A DNA stretch of 37,837 nucleotides, from IMG/VR virus record IMGVR_UViG_3300022707_001498, positions 1 through 37,837 of that record. One strand, 5' to 3'. This document shows positions 1 through 8,446 of this stretch, one piece after another (positions within the stretch are counted from its first letter, which is position 1; the number at the start of each line of letters is the position of its first letter). The translations under genes and the position numbers were made by a program. The notes beneath the pieces were generated by a model. The model was not told the origin of the DNA. It was given only the letters and a program-made list of their open reading frames with translations, and made no database searches. Source of the DNA: a virus.

Positions 1-1
1 T

Positions 2-400
2 GAATTCTCTGACCAGCGAGGAGAGCAGACAGATCCATCTATCAGGGCCGGCCGGCAGCTTGTCATGAATGCGGAGAAGTCATCCAGCAGCGAGGCATGC
101 ACACAGCGCGCTATCTGGCAAGCGAATATAGCCCGGGTCAGAGGCCGGAATTACTCAGTCACTGTGCAGGGCACTCGCCCGAAGGGTGGCGATATCTGGG
201 AACCTAATAGGCTACAAGAAGTAGTCGACGATCAATCGGGAATAAATGAGCTCATGCTGATAGATTCAGTTCGATTCTCGCAGAGTAGAAATCAAGGCAC
301 TTTGACAAAACTAGGCCTAGTCGATCAAGATGCCTATTCCGTGAGCCTGGCCGAGCCTCCACCATCACAGAAAAAGGATGACGTTTTTGCTTTATTTTAA
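2..400 (+). CDS. Tail baseplate hub protein, Mu gp44 / P2 gpD-like, C-terminal part (5' truncated)
   Basis: The reading frame is open from the left edge of the window with no stop before it, so the true start lies upstream; the Met at 65 is internal. The visible part carries the typical end of the gp44-like hub: DPSIRAGRQLV, then an AIWQANIARVRGRNYSVTVQG segment (the second half of the hub barrel), then DIWEPNRL and a GINELMLIDSVRFS strand. In the Mu family this protein forms the hub that joins the tail tube to the spike. It overlaps the next gene by 23 nt, in the order hub, spike, gp46, gp47, gp48 that is conserved in Mu-type baseplates. Confidence 0.82.
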   Translation, partial: EFSDQRGEQTDPSIRAGRQLVMNAEKSSSSEACTQRAIWQANIARVRGRNYSVTVQGTRPKGGDIWEPNRLQEVVDDQSGINELMLIDSVRFSQSRNQGTLTKLGLVDQDAYSVSLAEPPPSQKKDDVFALF

Positions 401-1001
401 TAGACGAGCAGCCATCACTAATACTGCGACAGACACAGCAGAAAAGCGTGTCCAGCAAGTATCGATGCAAGGCGTTCCAAAGGACGTAGAGGTATGGTTC
501 CCGTATGGGATGAGCGGAAATGTGCCCGTCGGCAGCCTGGGCGTAATAGTTCAGATAGGTCCGGACCCGGGCAATCTTGTTTTTTTTCCAGATCGATCGC
601 AGGACAGAATCAAAGATTTGAAAGACGGTGAGGTCGCCTTCTTCAATCCGATCACCAAGAGCAAGGTAGTATTCAAGCAGAACGGCGATATTGAAACTAC
701 CACGGCTGGTTCGAACGGTGATTACAAAGTCACTGTGAAAGGCGATAATACCCTGGAAGTCGCTGGCAATGTGGTAATTAACGTGGCTGGTGATTGCAAT
801 GTCACCGTCGATGGGGACACTAACTGGAAGGGCGATTTCAATCTAGACGGTGATTTTACCGCAACTGGCGATGTTGATGGAAAAACACTAACCGGATCTA
901 CTGATGTGAAAACAGGTAGCATTAGCCTTAAAACTCATTTACACATCGGTTCACCAACCGCGGCCACCGGTCCAGTTACTCCGACAGGAGCTCCAATTTA
1001 A
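378..1001 (+). CDS. Baseplate spike protein, Mu gp45 / P2 gpV-like
   Basis: The 207-residue protein has an N-terminal OB-fold-like segment (about 25-95, with GVPKDVEVWFPYG and GSLGVIVQIG), then many short beta repeats (GDYKVTVKGDNTLEV, GNVVINVAGDCNVTVDG) that would build a trimeric beta-helix. It ends in a tip motif with THLHIGSP followed by a Gly/Pro/Thr tail. The HxH tip is the metal-binding apex known from gp45/gpV spikes. It acts as the membrane-piercing needle under the baseplate. Its stop overlaps the start of the gp46 gene (taATG). Confidence 0.9.
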   Translation: MTFLLYFNRRAAITNTATDTAEKRVQQVSMQGVPKDVEVWFPYGMSGNVPVGSLGVIVQIGPDPGNLVFFPDRSQDRIKDLKDGEVAFFNPITKSKVVFKQNGDIETTTAGSNGDYKVTVKGDNTLEVAGNVVINVAGDCNVTVDGDTNWKGDFNLDGDFTATGDVDGKTLTGSTDVKTGSISLKTHLHIGSPTAATGPVTPTGAPI

Positions 1002-1453
1002 TGAGCGATGCATTACTTAACAGACCGGAAGGGGGATTCTTTGATTTCTCGATCGCGTCAGATGGGGATATTCGCACGGTCGATTTCTTCGATACTACAA
1101 TTTTGACATCTATTTACGAAGAAAAGCGCGCAAGTTCGACAGAGGTTGAGTTACCTGAATTACGCCGAGGATGGATAGGGAACGAATCAACTCCTAATTT
1201 TGAGCGGGGCTCCAAGGTCTGGCTATACAGTCAGTCTCGATTGACTGGTGGGATACTCAATAAAATCAGTGCCGCGTCCAATGAAGGCTTGCAACATCTA
1301 GTTGATGATGGATTTGCGGTGTCTGTGCAGTCAATAGCTAGCCAGAAAAACGGGGAAGTGAAATTGAACATCACTACTCAACGCCCTAATTCAGTGACCG
1401 AGCGCAGAGAGTTGTTTTTGTGGGACAATAGTGGAATAACTGAGGCGAAATGA
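1001..1453 (+). CDS. Baseplate wedge protein, Mu gp46-like (Phage GP46 family)
   Basis: The 150-residue protein has the GP46-family pattern: an N-terminal D-G-D-I-R-T segment, and a central LRRGWIGNE motif of the kind that defines the family (RRGWWGD in others), followed by GSKVWLYSQSR. It is the small baseplate wedge component, like gp25 of T4 in function. It lies between spike and baseplate J as expected. Confidence 0.88.
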   Translation: MSDALLNRPEGGFFDFSIASDGDIRTVDFFDTTILTSIYEEKRASSTEVELPELRRGWIGNESTPNFERGSKVWLYSQSRLTGGILNKISAASNEGLQHLVDDGFAVSVQSIASQKNGEVKLNITTQRPNSVTERRELFLWDNSGITEAK

Positions 1454-1454
1454 C

Positions 1455-3059
1455 ATGGCGTTCGAAGACAATATTCCGCAAACGGCCGATGAATTGGTGC
1501 AACGCTCGAAGACTGATGTACAGCGCGAGCTTGATCTTGTCGATAACGAGAACGATGCCAATGCATTTTTAAAGGGGTCATGGTTAGGCGCCATTGTCAC
1601 TGCCAATGCAAACCGGGTATTTGACTACTTCCTGCAACTCACCGAAGCACTGAGGCTGAATTTTCCGGACACTACAGAGGGTGTATTCGCTGATCGATGG
1701 GGTGTGCCATACATCGGCACTCGGAATGCGGCCGTAGGATCTGTTGGTAATCTGGTTTCCACCGGCACCGCCTCTAGCGTTCTTCCCATAGCCACTAATT
1801 TCCAGAGTACTGAGGGCATAACCTACACATCGACTGCCGAGGCCACCATCACGGTGCAGACACCGGCCGTGGCCAGTTTTACATCCGTTGGTACCATTGC
1901 AACCGCTACTACTGACGATCCGCACGGACTGGCATCTAATGTACTCGTCACCACTAGTGGCGCCGTAGAGACAGAATACAATATCACTGATGCTGAAATT
2001 CAAGTCACTGGTGCTAATACATTTACCTACACCCTGGAGAATTCCACCACTAGCCCGGCTACTGGTACGCCGGCGATAAGCTTTACCGCTGCCACTGTGC
2101 CGGTGGAGGCCGTACCCCCTTCTGACCCAGATGATCCATTCGGCGCTGCATCTAATCAGACTCTTGATACCCCGCTGACATTACAATCTGCGATCTCTGG
2201 TGTCGACAATGTGGCTAATGTGGATATAGGAGAACTGGCGGGCGGTGCCGATCTCGAGAGTGATGATGATTATAAAACTCGCTACCTGGACAAGATGCGA
2301 AACCCGGTTGCCCATTTCTCGCCTGCTGATATTGATCAGAAGATTCGAGATGATGTTGCTGGGGTGACCCGAATCTTTATCAATAAATCTGGGGATGTAA
2401 TTACCTCCGATCTCTCTGTTACTAGCATAACCAGGGTCGGTGGCATTGCCACTGCGACCACAGCATCTGATCACAATTTATTCACCGGCGGCGAGGTCAC
2501 TATTACTGGTGCTGTAGAGACTGAATACAATGTCACGAATGCCAAGGCGTTTGTGATTAGCTCAACTAAATTCGAATATCTGATCACTGGAACTCCCACT
2601 ACTCCGGCCACTGGAACCATTCTCACTGACGTCATAATCGGCCTTGGTTTCGTACAAATCTACTTTACTCGCGATCTCGATGACACACCTATACCGAACC
2701 AGACCGAAATCGATGATGTGAAAACCACTGTCCTGGAAATCACGCCAGCGAGCACACCCGACACCTATGTTATTGTCCTGGCGCCTACTGCGCTACCCGT
2801 TGCTTTCACATTCTCAGAGTTAACCCCTGATACCCCTAGCATGCGAACAGCGGTTACAGCACAGCTTCAGCAATTCTTCGATGAAGAGGTATCTGTAGGC
2901 GTGAACATAGATGAAGATGCGTATAGATCCGCAATTTTTACCACTGTCGACACAGAAAGTAATACCTCTGTCGAGTCGTTCGAATTGGGTTCACCGACAG
3001 GCGATGTGTCTGTCGGGGTAGGTGAATTGCCCACACTGGGCACGGTGATATTTCCTTGA
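1455..3059 (+). CDS. Baseplate J-like protein (Mu gp47-like) with two inserted repeat domains
   Basis: The 534-residue protein is longer than a typical gp47 homologue. Core baseplate-J features are visible: an N-terminal helix region (1-80), FADRWGVPYIGTRNAA, a V-N-V-x-x-A-x-G-G-A-D-like segment (GELAGGADLESDDDYKTRYLDKM) and a C-terminal domain starting with QTEIDDVK. The extra length comes from two related inserts (about 139-206 and 322-389). Baseplate J builds the outer wedge ring that triggers sheath contraction. It starts with ATG 2 nt after the gp46 stop and its stop overlaps the next start. Confidence 0.9.
   Translation: MAFEDNIPQTADELVQRSKTDVQRELDLVDNENDANAFLKGSWLGAIVTANANRVFDYFLQLTEALRLNFPDTTEGVFADRWGVPYIGTRNAAVGSVGNLVSTGTASSVLPIATNFQSTEGITYTSTAEATITVQTPAVASFTSVGTIATATTDDPHGLASNVLVTTSGAVETEYNITDAEIQVTGANTFTYTLENSTTSPATGTPAISFTAATVPVEAVPPSDPDDPFGAASNQTLDTPLTLQSAISGVDNVANVDIGELAGGADLESDDDYKTRYLDKMRNPVAHFSPADIDQKIRDDVAGVTRIFINKSGDVITSDLSVTSITRVGGIATATTASDHNLFTGGEVTITGAVETEYNVTNAKAFVISSTKFEYLITGTPTTPATGTILTDVIIGLGFVQIYFTRDLDDTPIPNQTEIDDVKTTVLEITPASTPDTYVIVLAPTALPVAFTFSELTPDTPSMRTAVTAQLQQFFDEEVSVGVNIDEDAYRSAIFTTVDTESNTSVESFELGSPTGDVSVGVGELPTLGTVIFP
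1869..2072 (+). repeat. Inserted domain copy 1 in baseplate J gene
   Basis: This encodes residues about 139-206 of the baseplate J protein. It shares GAVETEYN(I/V)T and SPATGT/TPATGT with a second copy at 2418-2621, plus the pattern TSVGTIATATTDDPHGL against TRVGGIATATTASDHNL. The composition (Thr, Ala, Gly, beta-type pattern) suggests a small beta-sandwich displayed on the baseplate. The copies are diverged, so the duplication is not recent. Confidence 0.75.
2418..2621 (+). repeat. Inserted domain copy 2 in baseplate J gene
   Basis: This encodes residues about 322-389, the second copy of the domain at 1869-2072. It sits in a different loop of the baseplate J fold, just after the IFINKSGDVITSD segment, so the same module was inserted at two sites of one protein. 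Confidence 0.75.
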
Positions 3060-3985
3060 GTTTCCAACTAGTCAATAAAACGCTCGCAGAGGTACAGCAA
3101 TCGCTAGCCGCTTACTTGCCTGGTGGCATCCTGTGGGAAGCGGCTCTGGTGCCTGGTACTAATCTCAATGCGGTGCTCGCCGGTCAGTCTGGGATATTGC
3201 TTGATACCGAGGTCTTCAATCAGATATACAATTCAGAATGGATGCCTACTAGCGAGGGTACTAATTTTCTCGAAGACTGGGAACAGGCGATTAGCATCCC
3301 AGATGATTGTTTTCCGGGTCCCGATGAACCAGATCGAGAAATAAGGCGGTTGCATGTCATAGTAAAACTTGCTTCGCTCGGAATACAGACATCCGATGAA
3401 TTCGAGAACTTGGCTACATTATTAGGATTCCCTGGTACTGAGGTAGTAGCCGGCGTGGGTTCTGAGTTCGAATCTATTATCAATGGGGCTTTCGACACTG
3501 ACACAGACTGGACTAAAGGCACTGGCTGGACGATCAGCGGCGGCACCGCGAATAAGGCTGCCGGCGTAGGTAGTGATCTATCTCAGGATATAGCTTCTGA
3601 TAGTGGCAAACTGTATGTGTTGAATTATGACGTTTCTGGTCGCACGGCTGGCACTATCACGCCTGATATCGGTGGCCAGGACGGCGTTGTTCGATCGAAT
3701 AATGGCTCATTTCAGGAAAACATCACCGCACTTGCCGTCGATACACTGTTCAGATTAGAGGCAGATAGCGCGTTTGATGGTAGTATCGACAATGTGAGTG
3801 TGCGCGGCTCTTTGCCGTTACCCGATGCGGTGTTTACAATAGTGATCAAATACAAGATAACTACTAACAAGTTCCCGATAAAATTCCCGATCATATTTGG
3901 CAGCGATCAATTTAATATCTTGACCTGCTTATTCAATAAACTGAAGCCGGCCAATACCAAAGTCATTGCCCAGGTTGGAGGGTAA
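3056..3985 (+). CDS. Baseplate/tail-tip protein, Mu gp48-like (YmfQ/DUF2313) with inserted carbohydrate-binding-like domain
   Basis: The protein has 309 residues. I take the TTG at 3056 as start because it overlaps the baseplate J stop (TTGA), and no ATG occurs before the conserved region. Residues 1-138 match the gp48 pattern (LPGGILWEAA, SEWMPTSEGTNFLEDWE). Residues 255-309 hold the usual end (FPIKFPIIFGSDQFNIL, LFNKLKPANTKVI). Between them, residues about 139-254 form an inserted module starting NGAFDTDTDWTKGTGWTI and ending DNVSVRG, typical of glycan-binding jelly-roll modules in tail proteins. Confidence 0.85.
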   Translation: MSFQLVNKTLAEVQQSLAAYLPGGILWEAALVPGTNLNAVLAGQSGILLDTEVFNQIYNSEWMPTSEGTNFLEDWEQAISIPDDCFPGPDEPDREIRRLHVIVKLASLGIQTSDEFENLATLLGFPGTEVVAGVGSEFESIINGAFDTDTDWTKGTGWTISGGTANKAAGVGSDLSQDIASDSGKLYVLNYDVSGRTAGTITPDIGGQDGVVRSNNGSFQENITALAVDTLFRLEADSAFDGSIDNVSVRGSLPLPDAVFTIVIKYKITTNKFPIKFPIIFGSDQFNILTCLFNKLKPANTKVIAQVGG

Positions 3986-3987
3986 GA

Positions 3988-4494
3988 ATGAAGGACTTAA
4001 CACCCAAGTTTGACGACACATCAGGGCCTACCGGCGAATATACAGCTGATGAGTTCAATGATTTGCATGATGATGCGCAACAAGCGGTAACCGGGTCTGG
4101 CCAGACGTTGACTGCTGGTGTTGGCGATAATAATGAACAGCTAATGAATGCGATAGGTGTCGGCGGCCGAAGAAAGTCCAGAGCTGATGCTGAAACCGCT
4201 GATGTGGGCGATATTGTACTACCTGATAACTCATCTGGATCATTGACTATCAAACTCCCATTAGTGGCTAGTCTTTTTGTGAATGCTACGGTGGTATTCG
4301 AGCAAGTTATTGATCAATTATATTCAGTTAATTCGCTTACCATCGATAGAAACGGCGAGGATATAATGGGCCTTGCTGAGGACATGGTCGTAGATAGTTC
4401 TGCTGCTGACAACATCATATTCAAGATGACTTGGAAAGCCGGCTCTGTTGGCTGGCTTGTTTCGAGAACAGGGACAGTAGGCACAACATTATGA
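3988..4494 (+). CDS. Putative tail-tip or fibre protein, unknown
   Basis: The 168-residue protein starts 2 nt after the gp48-like gene. The N-terminus (DTSGPTGEYTADEFNDLHDDAQQAV) resembles the attachment end of phage fibre proteins that follow gp48. The middle is Gly/Asp-rich, and the C-terminal half alternates hydrophobic and polar residues like a beta-structured fibre head. No enzymatic motif is seen. Position in the late tail operon supports a structural role; the exact role is inferred. Confidence 0.6.
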   Translation: MKDLTPKFDDTSGPTGEYTADEFNDLHDDAQQAVTGSGQTLTAGVGDNNEQLMNAIGVGGRRKSRADAETADVGDIVLPDNSSGSLTIKLPLVASLFVNATVVFEQVIDQLYSVNSLTIDRNGEDIMGLAEDMVVDSSAADNIIFKMTWKAGSVGWLVSRTGTVGTTL

Positions 4495-5045
4495 GCAATA
4501 TTAATGATTTCATACGAGCCGAGGCACCAGCTGTTGAATTTATTTCTGACGCTTCTGCCTCGAACGATGCAAATATAGATTTTACTTTGCCTGCTGGGTT
4601 CGATGAATACGAAATCAGGATGTTAAATATTGTTGCAGCAACAGATGATGCTCCTTTTCATCTTCGAACTTCTACTGATGGGGGATCATCTTTTGATTCT
4701 GGCGCATCAGATTATATCTGGTCTGTTCTTTCAGCGGCCGAAAGTACTGCTAGTGTGAGTTCCAGCACTGGGGATACTCAAATTGTTTTGAGTGGAGGAA
4801 TTGGAGACGCTGTATCGCAAGCATTTTCGGGACTTATAAGAATTGTAAGGCCTGCTGAGGCAACCGAAACAATGGTATATGGAACTTCGGGTTATGCTAA
4901 TTCTAGTGTGACGCCTAAAGCGACATTTGGTGGTTCAATGGGTCAGAGACAGAGTGCGGCTGATGTGGATGCTGTACGCTTTCTGTTTAGTTCAGGGAAC
5001 ATAGTTTCAGGACTTTTCGCGCTGTATGGGGTGAATAGAACATGA
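4491..5045 (+). CDS. Putative tail fibre/tip protein, unknown
   Basis: Start chosen at ATG 4491 (protein MSNINDF...), which overlaps the previous stop as ATGA; an upstream in-frame Met at 4431 would sit deep in the previous gene. The 184 residues include IDFTLPAGFDEYEIRMLNI and LRTSTDGGSSFDSGASDY, a pattern seen in phage structural proteins of the beta-sandwich type with a repeated-unit look. No catalytic residues are evident. It is translationally coupled to both neighbours. Confidence 0.6.
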   Translation: MSNINDFIRAEAPAVEFISDASASNDANIDFTLPAGFDEYEIRMLNIVAATDDAPFHLRTSTDGGSSFDSGASDYIWSVLSAAESTASVSSSTGDTQIVLSGGIGDAVSQAFSGLIRIVRPAEATETMVYGTSGYANSSVTPKATFGGSMGQRQSAADVDAVRFLFSSGNIVSGLFALYGVNRT

Positions 5046-5380
5046 GAACTGGTCAACTAAATGGTGTGAAATACAATTATTCTGCTTCCCAGGAGACTGC
5101 GCGAGATGCTGAGGAAGCTGCTTTTGATCCCAATGCTAAAACAGCGAAAAGAAATCAGATTAGAATCGCTCTTATTGATCTGGGTAAGTTAGGCCAGGTA
5201 AAAACATTCTTGTCTGGCCTGTCGAACTCCGAAGACGATCAAAAAATTGTGGAATATTGGACTAGTCGAGATATATTCCATATTGATGACGCCGAGGTTA
5301 CATCTGTAACGGTGGGATTGGGGTACGGCGACCCTGAAAAAATAACCCTATTTAATGCAGCATCACAAATTGAGCAATAG
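5042..5380 (+). CDS. Small tail-region protein, unknown
   Basis: The 112-residue protein starts by ATGA overlap with the upstream fibre-like gene. It is predicted mainly alpha-helical in the first 80 residues (ETARDAEEAAFDPNAKTAKRNQIRIALIDLG), then ends in a short beta-type segment. A role as fibre chaperone is possible from its position directly after a fibre-like gene, but nothing in the sequence proves it. Confidence 0.55.
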   Translation: MRTGQLNGVKYNYSASQETARDAEEAAFDPNAKTAKRNQIRIALIDLGKLGQVKTFLSGLSNSEDDQKIVEYWTSRDIFHIDDAEVTSVTVGLGYGDPEKITLFNAASQIEQ

Positions 5381-5382
5381 CC

Positions 5383-5607
5383 ATGAAGAAACTATTACCG
5401 GTGATCTTTCTAGTCTTTATCTCTGGCTGTGCCGAGGTCAATGCCCTCCGGAAGTCAGTTGGGCTCTATGGCGCTGATGCTGCCGACCAGGCATTAGATA
5501 CTGCGATATACACTCTCTGCGTAGGATCGACAGTTGGGGCTATTGATCGGAGATTCAAGACAGAGGAAGAAAGGGCTGCCTATCGTTCCATCTGCCCTGC
5601 CCCATGA
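5383..5607 (+). CDS. Small outer-membrane-type lipoprotein
   Basis: The 74-residue protein has a short Lys-rich start (MKKLL), a hydrophobic core and a lipobox FISGC at residues 12-16, so Cys16 would be lipidated. The mature part is about 58 residues with three more Cys. It lies between tail genes and the endolysin, a usual place for Rz1-like spanin subunits, but it lacks the Pro-rich stretch of Rz1. I therefore call it a lipoprotein of the lysis region without assigning spanin function. Confidence 0.65.
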   Translation: MKKLLPVIFLVFISGCAEVNALRKSVGLYGADAADQALDTAIYTLCVGSTVGAIDRRFKTEEERAAYRSICPAP

Positions 5608-5621
5608 TATGACAAATCCTT

Positions 5622-6026
5622 ATGTTTGAATTCGGCACCAGGTCAAAACAGCATATCTCCGAGGGAAAGCCTGACTTGCAGAAGTGGGTATACCGAACGC
5701 TGGAGCTCTGTGGTGTAGATATCTCGGCAGTAGATTGCCGGCGCACGATCGAGGAGCAGAAGGAGAATATCGAAAAGGGCGTGTCATGGACAATGGATTC
5801 GAGACACCTACCGGATCCGGACGATAACCTGGCGTATGCAATAGACCTCTACCCGTACCATGAGGGCAAAACAGATCATTCTGAGTGGCTGTACGGGAAA
5901 ATAGCTAAAGCCGGATTTCAAGCGGCCGTAGAGCTCGGGATAGATATTCGTTGGGGCGGGAACTGGAAGAAGCCAGATAGGCCACACTGGCATCTCAGTC
6001 GGTTAAAGTATCCGAAATCTAGCTAG
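5622..6026 (+). CDS. Endolysin, M15-family peptidoglycan peptidase
   Basis: The 134-residue length is typical for T5-like M15C endolysins. The zinc site is visible: SRH (His62), AIDLYP (Asp75), and DRPHWHL near the end (His122). The family phrase GIDIRWGGNWKKPDRPHW is present at residues 106-123. The enzyme cleaves the L-Ala-D-Glu or a D-Ala peptide bond in the cell wall during lysis. No signal sequence is present, so it needs a holin or similar for access. It is the last rightward gene before the convergent leftward fibre block. Confidence 0.88.
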   Translation: MFEFGTRSKQHISEGKPDLQKWVYRTLELCGVDISAVDCRRTIEEQKENIEKGVSWTMDSRHLPDPDDNLAYAIDLYPYHEGKTDHSEWLYGKIAKAGFQAAVELGIDIRWGGNWKKPDRPHWHLSRLKYPKSS

Positions 6027-6324
6027 ATGGTGAGATGATGGTATTTACATCCGAATTAGTGGCAGTTAACAGAAACTGTTCAACGTCAATCAAATCAAGT
6101 ATCACTACCTCCCCAGATATAGATGTGATTTCGGCCAATGCAAGTTGGCCGAATACCTTGGCCTCTATCTTTAATGTGCCGGCACCTTCAGCTGTGACCT
6201 GGTAATGTGCCTTCTGGTGAAATGCGAGCTTATCTCTGTTTTTTTCCTCATCAGGATCAACATTCACAGTCACCGGAGTGCCGGTCTCGATAACCTCAAC
6301 AAAATAATGATTTAAATCTGACAT
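6019..6324 (-). CDS. Hypothetical protein of the fibre region
   Basis: The 101-residue acidic protein (MSDLNHYFVEVIETGTPV...) has a GAGGTL-like beta pattern in the middle (YQVTAEGAGTLKIEAKVFG). A good ribosome site (GAGGGAA) lies 6-7 nt before the ATG. It is the last gene of the leftward block and its 3' end overlaps the endolysin gene by 8 nt tail to tail. Function not recognised. Confidence 0.6.
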   Translation of the reverse strand: MSDLNHYFVEVIETGTPVTVNVDPDEEKNRDKLAFHQKAHYQVTAEGAGTLKIEAKVFGQLALAEITSISGEVVILDLIDVEQFLLTATNSDVNTIISPSS

Positions 6325-6408
6325 ATCAATTCCCTCAAGTGCTCACATTATATACTAGATTGAAGCCAAAATTTGCCCAGGCCAACATCCCAAATCCATT
6401 GGGGTGCT

Positions 6409-6843
6409 TCATAGCCGCCTTGAGCCGCCGATTGTGTTGACCTGGGTAAGTAGTGGGTCGCGCAAGTGAGCGTTATAGGCTGCGCTGTTGAATTGATCAG
6501 GCTCACCCTCGATGTCCTGGATAGTGACTTCTCCTGTTTCTGGATCCGTCACGTATTCTTCATGCAGCTTCAGGCCGTTCTGCCACCAGGCACCCAATAC
6601 CTGTATTTCAGGATTCATAAACACCGCGTTCAGGTGATCTACCATAGCCGTTACATCCTTCACCACCATTCGGTGAGCAATCCACCCACCCACTTCTTTC
6701 ATTTCTGGGACAACGGTACAATCAAAGCTAGTCAAGCCTTGGACCGCTGTGGCGGCTTGTAGGAAGGCTTCTCGATCTTCTTCAGACAGTGAATCAATAA
6801 AATCTGGTACGTTAGCCTTGATCCTTAATAGTAAATCGATCAT
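6409..6843 (-). CDS. Hypothetical phage tail-region protein
   Basis: The 144-residue protein has a helical N-terminus (MIDLLLRIKANVPDFIDSL) and Trp-rich middle (LGAWWQNGLK), then TDPETGEVTIQDIEGEPDQFN. Its ATG overlaps the stop of the large fibre-like gene upstream. Such small proteins often follow fibre genes in contractile-tail phages. The function is unknown. Confidence 0.6.
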   Translation of the reverse strand: MIDLLLRIKANVPDFIDSLSEEDREAFLQAATAVQGLTSFDCTVVPEMKEVGGWIAHRMVVKDVTAMVDHLNAVFMNPEIQVLGAWWQNGLKLHEEYVTDPETGEVTIQDIEGEPDQFNSAAYNAHLRDPLLTQVNTIGGSRRL

Positions 6844-8429
6844 TAACCTATTCCTAACTTAGTCGAGAAGATTTCCAGGTTCTTTATCGCCATGCCGAGA
6901 GTCAAGCCTTTTCCGAGGGTTATAGCCACGCTTGGCGTGAATGAGCCATCATAGGAAACTTCATTGGATAGAACTCCATCAGATTCGAATTGCATATTTC
7001 CGTCACCCCATGGAGCTATGAGCTTGATAGTGTCACCAGTCGCGGACCAAGAATCTGCCAGTACCGCAGTGTTGCTTCCGTCTTTTAACTCAATTCTTTT
7101 GGCTGTACTACCACTGATATAAAGAAGAAGTTCAGTAAAAGAAGTATTTGGGGTTACTATGCCCTGACCTGCCCCAGTAGCAACATCAAAAAATAGCGTC
7201 GGCTCAACCTCAAGAGTTCCGGCCGCATCGGCCCCGGTAAAATTAGCCAAATCCAGCGTAGCCCCAACATCAGCCAGCCTGGTTTTAGTCGTGCCGCCTG
7301 TGGTTTTGATTGGGGACCATGACCATGTGTCATTGGTTAGTTCACATACGGCAATTCCAGAACTGCCTTGAACGGTTACATCTTCCGTGACTGTGCCATC
7401 CGCGTTATAAGCTGATTCGAAGGCTTGGATTGCAGTCACATTGCCAGATGTGTCGTTGGTTATGGAGAAGAGGACAAACCAAAAGTCGCCGACTTGAACC
7501 ACATGGAGAACAGTTCCATCAGTGCTTGACTCAACAAATGACCCATCAAAAGCGTTGAAAATCATTGTCTGCTCAAGAACACTTCCCCCTATCAGGCGGC
7601 CACCAAGTCTCATGAACACCGACGGCGTTGAACCGACTACAGGAATTCTCCAGTGCCAAAACCACGTACTACTGTCATCACTTATTGTTGTGTTTTTCTG
7701 CCGACTTTGAGTTACTGAGTTGCTGTTGTCGGTAACTGTGAACGCCTCATTTGGTAAGCCCAAAAGACCCACGATATCTTGAGCAACACTCGCGGTTGTT
7801 ATATTCGGCCAGTTTGCTACATCTGCGCTGCGGCCGCTCGCTTCTGTTACGCTGCCCTCCATGAACGCGCCTTTGAGAATGGAGTCTGCTATAGCGGCCC
7901 CTTGGTTCTCCGTGACTACGTTTGAATCTACGGTGTTGCCGTTGAGGAAGGTGGAATATTTGACGCCATCAGTATTTGCGCCTTGGTCGATTTGTTTGAT
8001 GGTGGGATTTCTTAATAGGTGAGTATCACCTACCGCCAAATTTGTAAAAGTGTTGAAATCGCTCGTGCCGTTATAGCTCTCTAGTACGTGTGTGATGGTC
8101 TGGAAAGTTGACGTTAGCGCAACACTAGGTGAAAGGTCAGCCCCAGCCCCAATATTGATATTCACCGTTGAATCATCAGACTTGACCTCGGCAGAAATTA
8201 GGTAAGTCCTTCCCGCTATCGCCCCTGTCTTACTTGCTGGCAACTTCATCCTTTGAGTACCGGCAGTTCGGGTCAACATCAACTCGCCGCCTGATGCAGA
8301 TAGAGTGCCGTCTTCCCCGATCCAATTACCCACGCCACCTGAGAAATCTATATCAGCAGGATCGATTATCTCTTCGCTGCCAGTAGTAACGCCTGTAGGA
8401 ACATAACTTCTGGGAATAGTTAGCGACAT
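6843..8429 (-). CDS. Tail fibre / adhesin protein with glycan-binding-like and LamG-like modules
   Basis: The 528-residue protein has an N-terminal segment with RSYVPTG (residues 7-13), then a jelly-roll-like module (about 25-150: DFSGGVGNWIGEDGTLSASG, then TYLISAEVKSDD, then HLLRNPTIKQID). A second beta-rich module covers about 190-370, and a LamG/concanavalin-like C-terminal domain covers about 390-528 (PTLFFDVATGAGQGI, ELLLYISGSTAKRIELKDG). These folds bind surface sugars, so it is likely the host-recognition fibre. The start MSLTIP may be secondary: the true N-terminal half may be the gene at 9067-9753, cut off by the HNH gene between them. Confidence 0.75.
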   Translation of the reverse strand: MSLTIPRSYVPTGVTTGSEEIIDPADIDFSGGVGNWIGEDGTLSASGGELMLTRTAGTQRMKLPASKTGAIAGRTYLISAEVKSDDSTVNINIGAGADLSPSVALTSTFQTITHVLESYNGTSDFNTFTNLAVGDTHLLRNPTIKQIDQGANTDGVKYSTFLNGNTVDSNVVTENQGAAIADSILKGAFMEGSVTEASGRSADVANWPNITTASVAQDIVGLLGLPNEAFTVTDNSNSVTQSRQKNTTISDDSSTWFWHWRIPVVGSTPSVFMRLGGRLIGGSVLEQTMIFNAFDGSFVESSTDGTVLHVVQVGDFWFVLFSITNDTSGNVTAIQAFESAYNADGTVTEDVTVQGSSGIAVCELTNDTWSWSPIKTTGGTTKTRLADVGATLDLANFTGADAAGTLEVEPTLFFDVATGAGQGIVTPNTSFTELLLYISGSTAKRIELKDGSNTAVLADSWSATGDTIKLIAPWGDGNMQFESDGVLSNEVSYDGSFTPSVAITLGKGLTLGMAIKNLEIFSTKLGIG

Positions 8430-8446
8430 ATCGTATACTCCACCCT

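Noticed and set aside
1584-2003. 139-residue frame on the - strand inside baseplate J
   Set aside because: It is a shadow of a well-recognised gene, with a protein that has no recognisable domain.
4431-4490. Earlier in-frame start for the fibre-like gene at 4491
   Set aside because: It would lie deep inside the previous gene; the ATGA overlap at 4491 is the usual coupling.
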